Part shown: positions 8,175 to 14,474 of the stretch, one piece after another
Layout: every line of letters begins with the position of its first letter
Numbering within the stretch: position 1 is the first letter of the stretch
Assembly: GCA_002171085.1 (NCBI GenBank)
Contig: NHGV01000004.1
Span: 36,845-51,318 of the forward strand
DNA: 14,474 nucleotides
Direction: 5' to 3'
Source of the DNA: Pelagibacteraceae bacterium TMED146
GTDB lineage: Bacteria; Pseudomonadota; Alphaproteobacteria; Pelagibacterales; Pelagibacteraceae
The notes under the pieces: model-generated
What the model was told of the DNA's origin: nothing
The model's input: the letters and a program-made list of their open reading frames with translations, nothing else
Database searches by the model: none
Translations under genes and position numbers: made by a program

Positions 8175-9087
8175 AACAGTAATAATTAGCCTGTCTGATG
8201 AAAAATATTTTAACTTACTAAATGAATTAATAGAATCCATCAGAAGTTTTAATCAAAGCAAAGAAGTAGATATATGTATCTTAGATGCAGGTATGAATGA
8301 CAATCAATTAGAAATATTAAAATCAAAGGTAAAAGAAATAAAAAAAGCTGAATGGGATATAGAAGTACCAAGTAGTAAAATAAAAAATAGAGAGTGGCTA
8401 AAAAGTCAAATAAGCAGAGCATTTTTGCCAAAATACTTTCCAAATTATGAGAATTATATTTGGATAGATTCTGACGCCTGGGTTAATGACTGGGTTGCTA
8501 TAGATTTATTAATTAAAGGGTGCGAACAAAAAAGTTTAGCTATTACTCAAACAATTGCACCAGGTTATAAAGACGTAGGTAAAGTAAAATGGTTTTTAGG
8601 TAGCTTTGCAATAGTTAAAACACAAAACTTTAAACATGCTATACGATCAGGTTTCGATTATAAAATTGCTAGAAAAATAGCATTTGCACCTCATTTAAAT
8701 ATTGGTGTTTTCTCCATGAAAAGAAACAGTGAAGGCTGGAATTTATGGCAAAAAAATTTGAAAAAAGCTTTATCAAAAGGTCGAATTTTTGGTTCAGAAG
8801 GTTTAGCCATAAACATAAGTGTTTATGTTGATGGATTAGATACTGAATTTTTACCAAACTCCTGCAATTGGATAGCAAGTCATCTTTTGCCAAAATATGA
8901 TGAAAATAACTCAGTATTTGTAGAACCCAATTTACCAAATAATAAAATAGGAATTTTACATTTAGCCGGTGGAATTTACAATGAACAAAATATTGATTTA
9001 AGAGATGATAAAAATATCAAAATTAATATTTTAACATTAAATAATAAAACTTTATCAAAAAGTTTAAGGTTTTCTTCTATTGGTTAA
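8164..9087 (+). CDS. GT8-like (GT-A fold) glycosyltransferase
   Basis: I do not recognise a named gene. The 307-residue protein has the layout of a GT-A glycosyltransferase resembling family GT8. It opens with a beta-strand (TVIISLSDEKY) and has a DxD-type metal/nucleotide-sugar motif, DSD at residues 102-104 within YIWIDSDAWV. An N-I-G-V-F element at 179-183 matches the NxGV motif. SEGLAIN at 211-217 sits where GT8 proteins have DQ-x-x-x-N, and HLAGG at 266-270 resembles the C-terminal His-x-x-Gly. There is no signal peptide or membrane span, so it should be cytoplasmic. Donor and acceptor are unknown; lipid, lipopolysaccharide or protein targets are all possible. It overlaps pssA by 11 bases and rlmE by 8 bases, so it is cotranscribed with a phospholipid pair, which hints at an envelope role but does not prove one. 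Confidence 0.7.
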   Translation: MKNKTVIISLSDEKYFNLLNELIESIRSFNQSKEVDICILDAGMNDNQLEILKSKVKEIKKAEWDIEVPSSKIKNREWLKSQISRAFLPKYFPNYENYIWIDSDAWVNDWVAIDLLIKGCEQKSLAITQTIAPGYKDVGKVKWFLGSFAIVKTQNFKHAIRSGFDYKIARKIAFAPHLNIGVFSMKRNSEGWNLWQKNLKKALSKGRIFGSEGLAINISVYVDGLDTEFLPNSCNWIASHLLPKYDENNSVFVEPNLPNNKIGILHLAGGIYNEQNIDLRDDKNIKINILTLNNKTLSKSLRFSSIG

Positions 9088-9697
9088 ATTTAAAAAAAAA
9101 AGCTTAAGCGGAAGTTCTAAAAGATGGATACAAAGGCATCACAATGATGATCTGGTCAATAAAGCAAAAAAATTAGGTTATAGATCAAGGGCAATATTCA
9201 AGCTTGAAGAGATAAATAATAAACTATGTTTTTTAAATAAAAATAAAAATATTATAGACCTTGGAGCTGCACCTGGTAGTTGGTCACAATATTTGTCAAA
9301 AAAAGGCTTTAAGAATGTAGTAGCTGTTGATGTCTTAGAAATGAATAATGTATCGAATGTAAAATTTATTTTAGGCGACTTTACAAACAAGAATATAAAA
9401 AAAAAAATTTTTCAAGAATTTAAAAAAATAGATATTATAATTTCTGATATTGCAACGAACACTACGGGTAATAAAAAATTAGATTCTTTTAAAACTAATT
9501 CTATCTGTTTAGATGTTCTTGATTTTGCCTGTAATAATCTTGAAAATGATGGATACGTCCTTGCTAAATATTTTAATGGAGAGCTTGATAAAGATATAAT
9601 TGAATTTTCTCGTAGTAATTTTAGTAAAAATAAAATTATTAAACCCAAATCCAGTAGAAAAGACTCAAAAGAGATGTATATTTTTGTTCAAAAATAG
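9080..9697 (+). CDS. rlmE: 23S rRNA 2'-O-ribose methyltransferase RlmE (FtsJ)
   Basis: RlmE methylates the ribose of U2552 (E. coli numbering) in the A-loop of 23S rRNA, a late step of 50S assembly. The 205-residue chain matches the family length. The SAM-binding motif is IDLGAAPGSWSQ (59-70), with the acidic residue D84 in VAVD. The catalytic tetrad K-D-K-E is complete: K41 (RAIFKL), D123 (SDIA), K163 (LAKYF) and E198 (SKEMY). The start codon is TTG. An in-frame stop lies 15 bases upstream and there is no in-frame ATG until residue 88, which would remove the SAM motif. AAGG at 9066-9069 could act as ribosome binding site. The gene overlaps the glycosyltransferase by 8 bases. A run of eleven A residues lies inside it at 9397-9407. 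Confidence 0.95.
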   Translation: MVKFKKKSLSGSSKRWIQRHHNDDLVNKAKKLGYRSRAIFKLEEINNKLCFLNKNKNIIDLGAAPGSWSQYLSKKGFKNVVAVDVLEMNNVSNVKFILGDFTNKNIKKKIFQEFKKIDIIISDIATNTTGNKKLDSFKTNSICLDVLDFACNNLENDGYVLAKYFNGELDKDIIEFSRSNFSKNKIIKPKSSRKDSKEMYIFVQK

Positions 9698-9711
9698 AAA
9701 AAAGTAAGTAT

Positions 9712-9745
9712 TTGACAAAAAAATTCAAATATCATAATTACTTCT
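9712..9745 (+). promoter_or_regulatory. guaB promoter, probably giving a leaderless mRNA
   Basis: TTGACA at 9712-9717 is a perfect -35 consensus, in the 48-base spacer after rlmE. The -10 is less clear: CATAAT (9733-9738, spacing 15) or TAATTA (9735-9740, spacing 17). Either would start transcription at about 9745-9748, on or next to the guaB ATG at 9746. No purine-rich ribosome binding sequence precedes that ATG. The boxes are seen directly; the leaderless reading is inferred from their spacing. Confidence 0.65.
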
Positions 9746-11206
9746 ATGGAAATACCCAAAGCCTATACATTTGACGATGTACTCTTAATACCACAAAAAA
9801 GTAGCGTCCAACCTAGTGGGTGCAGTACAACAACAAGCTTATCAAATAATATAAAACTAGAAGTGCCAATTCTATCAGCTGCAATGGATACCGTTTCAGA
9901 GTCGAATCTTGCTATTGCCATGGCCCAATTAGGAGGTGCTTCATGCTTACACAAAAACATGACTATAGATCAGCAAGTAGAGGAGGTATTGAAGGTTAAA
10001 AAATATGAATCTGGAATGGTTGTCAATCCAATAACTATTGGCCCAGATAATTCGATTTCAGATGTAAGATTAATAATTAAGGAGAAACATATTTCCGGTA
10101 TACCAGTGGTAAATAATCAAAATAAAATTCTTGGTATAATTACTAATCGAGATCTTAGATTTAGTAGAAATGACAAAGCTAAAGTTAAAGATCTTATGAC
10201 AAAAAATGTAATTACAATCAAACAGGGGTATTCAAGCAATGAAGCAAAAAAATTATTACATAAACATAGAATTGAAAAATTAATTGTAACTAATAATCAA
10301 AATCAGTGTTTAGGTTTGATAACAGTAAAAGACATTGAGAAGTCGGAAAAATTTCCTTTAGCCTCTAAAGATAGAAAAAAATCACTAATAGTTGGTGCTG
10401 CTGTTGGTGTAGGTGAAGATGGATTAAAAAGAGCTAAATCTTTAATTTCTGCAAATTGTGATTTTTTAGTTGTTGATACTGCGCATGGCCATAGCAAAGC
10501 AGTATTGGATATTGTTAAAAAAATAAGGAATTTAAGTAAGAAAATCACTTTAATTGCAGGAAATATTGCAACGGAGGAAGCCGCGATCGATCTTGCTAAA
10601 TTAAAAGTTGATGCGGTAAAGGTTGGAATTGGACCAGGCTCAATTTGTACTACTAGAGTTGTTGCTGGTATTGGGTTCCCACAATTTTCTGCAATCTTAA
10701 ATGTTAAAAAAGCTTTAAAAAAATTTAAGGATGTAAAAGTAATAGCTGATGGTGGAATAAGATATTCAGGTGATATTGCTAAAGCCATTGGAGCTGGGGC
10801 TGATGCCGTTATGATAGGATCATTACTAGCTGGAACAGATGAAACTCCTGGAGAAATATTTTTTTATCAAGGCAGATCATATAAATCTTATAGAGGCATG
10901 GGTTCTATTGCTGCAATGTCGAGAGGTTCAGCAGATAGATATTTTCAACAAGACGTAAAAGATCAACTAAAACTTGTTCCAGAGGGAATAGAAGGTCGAG
11001 TACCTTACAGAGGTCCAGTAAAAAATATTATAGATCAGCTTTTAGGTGGTCTAAAATCTTCAATGGGATACCTTGGGGCAAAAAATATAAGTGAATTTAA
11101 AAAAAATGCCAAGTTTGTTGAAATATCAAATTCAGGAATTAAAGAGGGACATGTACACGATGTTCAAATCACTAAACAATCACCCAATTATCCCGCAAAT
11201 GAATAA
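9746..11206 (+). CDS. guaB: Inosine-5'-monophosphate dehydrogenase
   Basis: IMPDH oxidises IMP to XMP with NAD, the committed step of guanine nucleotide synthesis; guaA, two genes on, completes GMP. The 486-residue chain has the standard layout. The (beta/alpha)8 barrel starts at AYTFDDVLL and is interrupted by a Bateman module of two CBS domains (about residues 90-145 and 150-205). The catalytic loop GPGSICTT is at 296-303, with nucleophile C301. The Arg-Tyr pair of the mobile flap is R398-Y399 (ADRYF), and EGIEGRVPYRG follows at 413-423. The AYTFDD start pattern eight or so residues in agrees with this ATG. CBS domains in IMPDH usually bind adenine or guanine nucleotides for allosteric control. 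The 3' end overlaps the next gene by 8 bases. Confidence 0.98.
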   Translation: MEIPKAYTFDDVLLIPQKSSVQPSGCSTTTSLSNNIKLEVPILSAAMDTVSESNLAIAMAQLGGASCLHKNMTIDQQVEEVLKVKKYESGMVVNPITIGPDNSISDVRLIIKEKHISGIPVVNNQNKILGIITNRDLRFSRNDKAKVKDLMTKNVITIKQGYSSNEAKKLLHKHRIEKLIVTNNQNQCLGLITVKDIEKSEKFPLASKDRKKSLIVGAAVGVGEDGLKRAKSLISANCDFLVVDTAHGHSKAVLDIVKKIRNLSKKITLIAGNIATEEAAIDLAKLKVDAVKVGIGPGSICTTRVVAGIGFPQFSAILNVKKALKKFKDVKVIADGGIRYSGDIAKAIGAGADAVMIGSLLAGTDETPGEIFFYQGRSYKSYRGMGSIAAMSRGSADRYFQQDVKDQLKLVPEGIEGRVPYRGPVKNIIDQLLGGLKSSMGYLGAKNISEFKKNAKFVEISNSGIKEGHVHDVQITKQSPNYPANE

Positions 11207-11627
11207 AAAAATTATTATTTTATTAATCTTAATTTTTTTCAATAATAATATCAGAGTTAACTCTTTGGAAGATTTAAAATTCTTCAATCAAGGAAAACAA
11301 AATTTTGAAAAAGAAAAATACGATAAAGCCAAAATTAATTTTGAAAAGCATATAGTTAGAGATCCTAAAGATTCTAAGAGTTATTTATATTTATCTAAGA
11401 TTTATAAAGTTAAAAAACTAAACGACGAGTATGAAAAAAATTTAAACACAACCTTGCTATTGGATCCTAAAAATGAAGAGGCTTTATATATGTTGATATC
11501 TAAAAAATTGAAGGATGGTGATTTCGACTTAGCTAAAAAAAAATTTGAAATCTTTAAAAGCTCTTGTAAAAAATTATGTGAAAAAAAAGTAGAATTAAGT
11601 AATTTAATCAAAAAATATAAAAATTGA
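11199..11627 (+). CDS. Small secreted TPR-like protein between guaB and guaA
   Basis: The function is not recognised. The 142-residue product begins with a clear signal peptide or N-terminal anchor (MNKKIIILLILIFF, then a polar stretch to about residue 22), so it should act in the periplasm or on the outer face of the inner membrane. The rest is helical and lysine-rich, with about two TPR-like units. The first has the pattern G-x-x-x-F-x-x-x-x-Y-x-x-A near residues 32-44, ending in D-P at 55-56. The second ends in LLLDPKNEEAL at 86-96. Two cysteines, C123 and C127 in SCKKLC, could form a disulfide. The ATG at 11199 overlaps the guaB stop. An in-frame ATG at 11091 would add 36 residues lying wholly within guaB and bury the signal peptide, so I reject it. 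The stop and the guaA ATG share one base (TGATG), implying coupling. Confidence 0.8.
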   Translation: MNKKIIILLILIFFNNNIRVNSLEDLKFFNQGKQNFEKEKYDKAKINFEKHIVRDPKDSKSYLYLSKIYKVKKLNDEYEKNLNTTLLLDPKNEEALYMLISKKLKDGDFDLAKKKFEIFKSSCKKLCEKKVELSNLIKKYKN

Positions 11628-13189
11628 TGAGCAAAAATAATGTTCAAAAAATAATTGTAGTTGATTTTGGATCTCAAGTTACACAACTAATAGCAAGACA
11701 AACAAGAGAGCTCGGAGTTTATTGTGAATTAATTAATTATAAATTATTTAATAAAAAAAAACTTATAGATCGTAACTTAAAAGGAATTATTTTATCCGGT
11801 GGACCAAAATCAACACTGCATAAATCTGCACCATCTATTAATAAAAATTTTATAAACGTGGACATTCCAATTCTAGGAATATGTTATGGCCACCAGTTAA
11901 TTTCAAATTTATTTGGTGGCAAAACAAAATATTCTAAAAAAAAGGAATTTGGAAGCGCAGTATTATTTGAGAAAAAAAAATCTAAACTAACTTCTGGTTT
12001 TTTTAATAATAAAAAAAATATGGTTTGGATGAGTCATTCTGATTCAGTACAAAGTAAACCCAAAAATTTTAACGTAGTAGCAAGCAGTTTAAATTCAAAA
12101 TTTGCAATTTTGGAGCATAGTAAAAAAAATATATATTCTACTCAATTTCATCCAGAGGTTTTTCATACAAAAAATGGAAAAATTATTTTTTCAAATTTTT
12201 TATTTAAAATATGTAAAGTAAAAAAGGAGTGGATTGACAAATATAAAATTTCAAGAATGATGAAATCTATAAGATCATCTGTTAAAAAAAATGAAAAAAT
12301 TTTATGCGCCTTATCTGGAGGTGTTGATAGCAGTGTACTTGCCCATCTGCTCTTTAAATCAGTAAAAAAAAATCTTATATGTGTTTATGTTGATACAGGA
12401 TTAATGCGTCTTGGTGAAACAGAAGAGATAAATAAAATTTTTAAGAAAAAATTTAAGAAAATTTTTCATAAGATTGATGCTAAAAGAATTTTTTTAAATA
12501 AATTGAAAAATATTCACGATCCTGAAAAAAAAAGAAAAATTATTGGAAATACATTTATAGAAATTTTTGAAAATTTTACGAAACGCAAAAGAAATATTAA
12601 GTTTTTAGCGCAGGGAACATTATACCCAGATTTAATTGAAAGCAAAAGTTTTTCAGGCAGCCCAACATCAGTGATAAAATCGCATCATAACGTTGGTGGC
12701 TTACCTAAAAAAATGAAACTTAAATTAATTGAGCCCTTTAATGAAATGTTCAAGGACGAAGTAAGAAAGATTGGCAAAACTTTAAAAGTAAATAAATATT
12801 TACTTGATAGGCATCCATTTCCAGGACCTGGTTTAGCAATAAGAATACCAGGAAAGATTGATCAAAAGAAAATTGATATACTAAAAACCGCTGATAAAAT
12901 TTTTATTGATGAACTAAAAAAGAGAAATTTATATAATGATATTTGGCAAGCATTTGCAGTTTTAATACCTATAAAAACAGTAGGTGTAATGGGAGATAGC
13001 AGAACTTATGATTTTGTATGTGCATTAAGAGCAGTAACTTCTGTAGATGGCATGACCTCTGATTATTTCAATTTTAAATATAAAGATATAACTGAAATAT
13101 CAAACAAGATAATAAATGAGGTTCCAGGAATTAATAGAGTTGTTTATGACGTAACTTCTAAACCTCCAGGTACTATAGAGTGGGAGTAG
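11627..13189 (+). CDS. guaA: GMP synthase (glutamine-hydrolysing)
   Basis: GuaA converts XMP to GMP using ATP and ammonia from glutamine. The 520-residue chain holds the whole enzyme. The class I glutamine amidotransferase domain (about 8-195) has nucleophile C86 in GICYGHQ and the His-Glu pair H175 and E177 in QFHPE. The ATP pyrophosphatase domain has the PP-loop SGGVDSS at 230-236. The C-terminal dimerisation and XMP-binding domain carries RHPFPGPGLAIRI and ends PPGTIEWE, the usual terminus. I start it at the ATG sharing one base with the preceding stop. A TTG one codon upstream would add a single Met and is less likely. The protein is strikingly lysine-rich, as expected for a very AT-rich genome. 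Its position one gene after guaB puts both GMP steps in one transcript. Confidence 0.98.
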   Translation: MSKNNVQKIIVVDFGSQVTQLIARQTRELGVYCELINYKLFNKKKLIDRNLKGIILSGGPKSTLHKSAPSINKNFINVDIPILGICYGHQLISNLFGGKTKYSKKKEFGSAVLFEKKKSKLTSGFFNNKKNMVWMSHSDSVQSKPKNFNVVASSLNSKFAILEHSKKNIYSTQFHPEVFHTKNGKIIFSNFLFKICKVKKEWIDKYKISRMMKSIRSSVKKNEKILCALSGGVDSSVLAHLLFKSVKKNLICVYVDTGLMRLGETEEINKIFKKKFKKIFHKIDAKRIFLNKLKNIHDPEKKRKIIGNTFIEIFENFTKRKRNIKFLAQGTLYPDLIESKSFSGSPTSVIKSHHNVGGLPKKMKLKLIEPFNEMFKDEVRKIGKTLKVNKYLLDRHPFPGPGLAIRIPGKIDQKKIDILKTADKIFIDELKKRNLYNDIWQAFAVLIPIKTVGVMGDSRTYDFVCALRAVTSVDGMTSDYFNFKYKDITEISNKIINEVPGINRVVYDVTSKPPGTIEWE

Positions 13190-13191
13190 AA

Positions 13192-13962
13192 ATGATAAGA
13201 AAAATTAAATTATCAAAACGACCTTTAGTTTGTTTAACAGCATATAATAAATTTTCAGCGCAAATAATTGATAATTATTGTGATTTAATACTTGTGGGAG
13301 ATTCACTGGGGATGGCATATTATGGCGATAGCTCTACTCGATCTGTAAAGTTAGAAGAAATTATCAGACATGCAAAATCAGTCAGAAAAGGTGTAAAAAA
13401 ATCTGTTTTAATTGTTGATATGCCTTACGGAACATACAATACAAAATCAAATGCCAAAAAAAATGCTCTAAAAATTATTAAAGAAACTAATTGCGATGGA
13501 ATAAAGTTAGAAGGTGGAAAAAGTAAAGCTAAAATAATAAGTTTTTTAGTAAAAAATAAAATTAATGTCATGGGTCATATAGGATTATTGCCACAAAATA
13601 TTAAAAATAAAAAAAGTTTTAAAATTGTTGGACAAAATTTAAAACAAGAAAGAAAAGTTCTTCAGGATCTATACGCAGTGGAAAAATCAGGTGCCTTTGC
13701 AGTTGTTTTAGAAGGTGTAAAAGAAAGAGTGGCGAAAAAAATTATTGAAGTTTCAAAGACGCCCATTATTGGTATTGGAGCAGCCAAAGGATGTGATGGT
13801 CAAATATTAGTTTTAGAAGATATACTTGGATTTTTTGAAAAAGTTCCAAAATTTGTTAAAAAATATTTAAATATTAAAAATCAAATTGATAAGGCTGTAA
13901 AAAAATATTCCTATGAAGTAAGAACAAATAAATTTCCAACAGTAAAAAATGTTTATAAGTAA
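13192..13962 (+). CDS. panB: 3-methyl-2-oxobutanoate hydroxymethyltransferase (ketopantoate hydroxymethyltransferase)
   Basis: PanB adds a hydroxymethyl group from 5,10-methylene-tetrahydrofolate to 2-oxoisovalerate, giving ketopantoate, the first step to pantothenate and CoA. The 256-residue TIM-barrel protein is near normal length. Metal ligands are D37 (VGDSLG) and D76 (VDMPYG), with E107 in IKLEGG. MGHIGLLPQ (127-135) and E174 (AVVLEGV), the expected general base, are intact, as is IGIGAAKGCDGQ (193-204). The start is the ATG at 13192, 5 bases after the good ribosome binding sequence GGGAG (13182-13186), which lies in the last codons of guaA. A GTG at 13180 in the same frame would place the start on top of that site, so it is rejected. 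No panC, panD or panE is in the window. Confidence 0.96.
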   Translation: MIRKIKLSKRPLVCLTAYNKFSAQIIDNYCDLILVGDSLGMAYYGDSSTRSVKLEEIIRHAKSVRKGVKKSVLIVDMPYGTYNTKSNAKKNALKIIKETNCDGIKLEGGKSKAKIISFLVKNKINVMGHIGLLPQNIKNKKSFKIVGQNLKQERKVLQDLYAVEKSGAFAVVLEGVKERVAKKIIEVSKTPIIGIGAAKGCDGQILVLEDILGFFEKVPKFVKKYLNIKNQIDKAVKKYSYEVRTNKFPTVKNVYK

Positions 13963-13967
13963 AAATA

Positions 13968-14474
13968 ATGGCAAATGAATTTGAAGATGAAATTAGAAAT
14001 GAAGTTTTTAGTGATAAACTTAATTATTTTTTTAAAAAATATAAAAAAATAATTATATTAGTCAGTATAATAATAATATCTATTCCAGTATGTTTGCAAT
14101 TTTACTTATTTTTTCAAAATCAAAAAAAACAAACACTTTTATCAGAATATTTAAAAGCAGAAGTAATGATAGATACAAATGAAGATCAAGAAAATGCAAT
14201 TAAAATATTAAAAAAACTCGGCAAAGAAAATAGTGATACCATTTCTGTATTATCATTAGGAAAACTTATTAATTACTATATAGAAAAAGGAGATAGAGAG
14301 GCAGCTCTAGAATTTATAAGATCTTATAAATTAAATTCTAATAAAGAAATTTTTAAAGAACTTAAGACTATTAAAGAAGTTATATTAAATTTTGAAAATC
14401 TCAATGAAGATAAAATATTAAATTTATTAAAAGTAAATAATGATACTATATTTAAAATTATAAAAAATAAATTA
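13968..14474 (+). CDS. YfgM-like / TPR_21-type inner membrane protein, N-terminal part
   Basis: An open frame of 169 codons begins at the ATG 5 bases after the panB stop and runs off the end of the window without a stop. The first 25 residues are charged (MANEFEDEIRNEVFSDKLNYFF, then lysines). A single strongly hydrophobic segment follows at about 28-49. The rest is an acidic and lysine-rich helical region with tetratricopeptide-like spacing. This layout, a short cytoplasmic tail, one membrane span and a periplasmic helical-repeat domain, is that of YfgM and related alphaproteobacterial proteins, which lie upstream of bamB and der in many genomes. YfgM is an ancillary subunit of the Sec translocon in E. 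coli. The assignment rests on topology and on the panB neighbourhood; sequence identity to YfgM is not evident by eye. Confidence 0.65.
   Translation, partial: MANEFEDEIRNEVFSDKLNYFFKKYKKIIILVSIIIISIPVCLQFYLFFQNQKKQTLLSEYLKAEVMIDTNEDQENAIKILKKLGKENSDTISVLSLGKLINYYIEKGDREAALEFIRSYKLNSNKEIFKELKTIKEVILNFENLNEDKILNLLKVNNDTIFKIIKNKL

Noticed and set aside
9698..9745. A guanine or other purine riboswitch ahead of guaB.
   Set aside because: The spacer is only 48 bases, is occupied by a promoter and leaves essentially no leader RNA to fold.
10303..10788. A 161-codon open frame on the minus strand inside guaB, the longest antisense frame in the window.
   Set aside because: It lies wholly opposite the catalytic region of guaB, has no recognisable motif or ribosome binding site, and its length is explained by the sense-strand codon bias.
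11091..11198. An upstream ATG that would extend the TPR-like protein by 36 residues.
   Set aside because: The extension is entirely inside guaB in another frame and would bury a clear signal peptide; the ATG at 11199 fits better.
11624..11626. A TTG start for guaA one codon before the ATG.
   Set aside because: It adds a single Met; an ATG overlapping the previous stop as TGATG is the usual coupled arrangement.
13180..13191. A GTG start for panB, overlapping the end of guaA.
   Set aside because: The ATG at 13192 sits 5 bases after GGGAG, an ideal ribosome binding distance, and the conserved PanB sequence begins only after it.
1..14474. tRNA or rRNA genes, CRISPR arrays, insertion sequences, phage genes, toxin-antitoxin or defence modules.
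   Set aside because: No tRNA-like cloverleaf, regularly spaced repeats, inverted terminal repeats, transposase or nuclease motifs were seen; every sizeable stretch is explained by a housekeeping or envelope gene.

Overview
The window is very AT-rich (A and T dominate at every codon position that allows it), almost wholly coding and tightly packed. Genes overlap or abut, and the longest gene-free stretch is 108 bases, between tolC and recA. The gene order recA-alaS-icd, a eukaryote-type NADP isocitrate dehydrogenase, an adjacent psd-pssA pair, and panB followed by a YfgM-like membrane protein all point to an alphaproteobacterium. Small genome style, lysine- and asparagine-rich proteins and the near absence of spacers fit a streamlined marine SAR11/Pelagibacterales member. 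That placement is an inference from composition and gene order, not from a database search.

Layout. 1-1490: the tail of a DsbA-fold isomerase gene runs into a TolC-family outer-membrane efflux gene, with an ATGA overlap. 1491-2775: recA sits behind a 108-base upstream region holding an imperfect LexA-box-like motif, and is closed by a clear hairpin terminator. 2818-5496: alaS. 5493-6707: icd lies on the minus strand (the only minus-strand gene) and meets alaS tail to tail with a 4-base overlap. 6708-6758: a 51-base divergent promoter region. 6759-9697: a co-directional cluster psd, pssA, a GT8-like glycosyltransferase gene and rlmE, all overlapping or abutting. 9698-9745: a 48-base spacer with a consensus TTGACA box placed so close to guaB that its mRNA is probably leaderless. 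9746-14474: guaB, a small secreted TPR-like protein, guaA, panB and the start of a YfgM-like inner-membrane protein that runs off the window.

How the genes work together. psd and pssA are consecutive steps in phosphatidylethanolamine synthesis. guaB and guaA are consecutive steps from IMP to GMP. recA is DNA repair, alaS and rlmE belong to translation, icd to the TCA cycle, panB to pantothenate/CoA synthesis, and tolC to the outer envelope. Most of the window is conserved housekeeping. I found no defence system, mobile element, CRISPR array, RNA gene or obvious new system. The points worth a second look are regulatory or architectural (leaderless guaB, the recA operator, the convergent overlap, the shared divergent promoter), plus two poorly characterised genes embedded in housekeeping operons: the GT8-like gene and the TPR protein between guaB and guaA.
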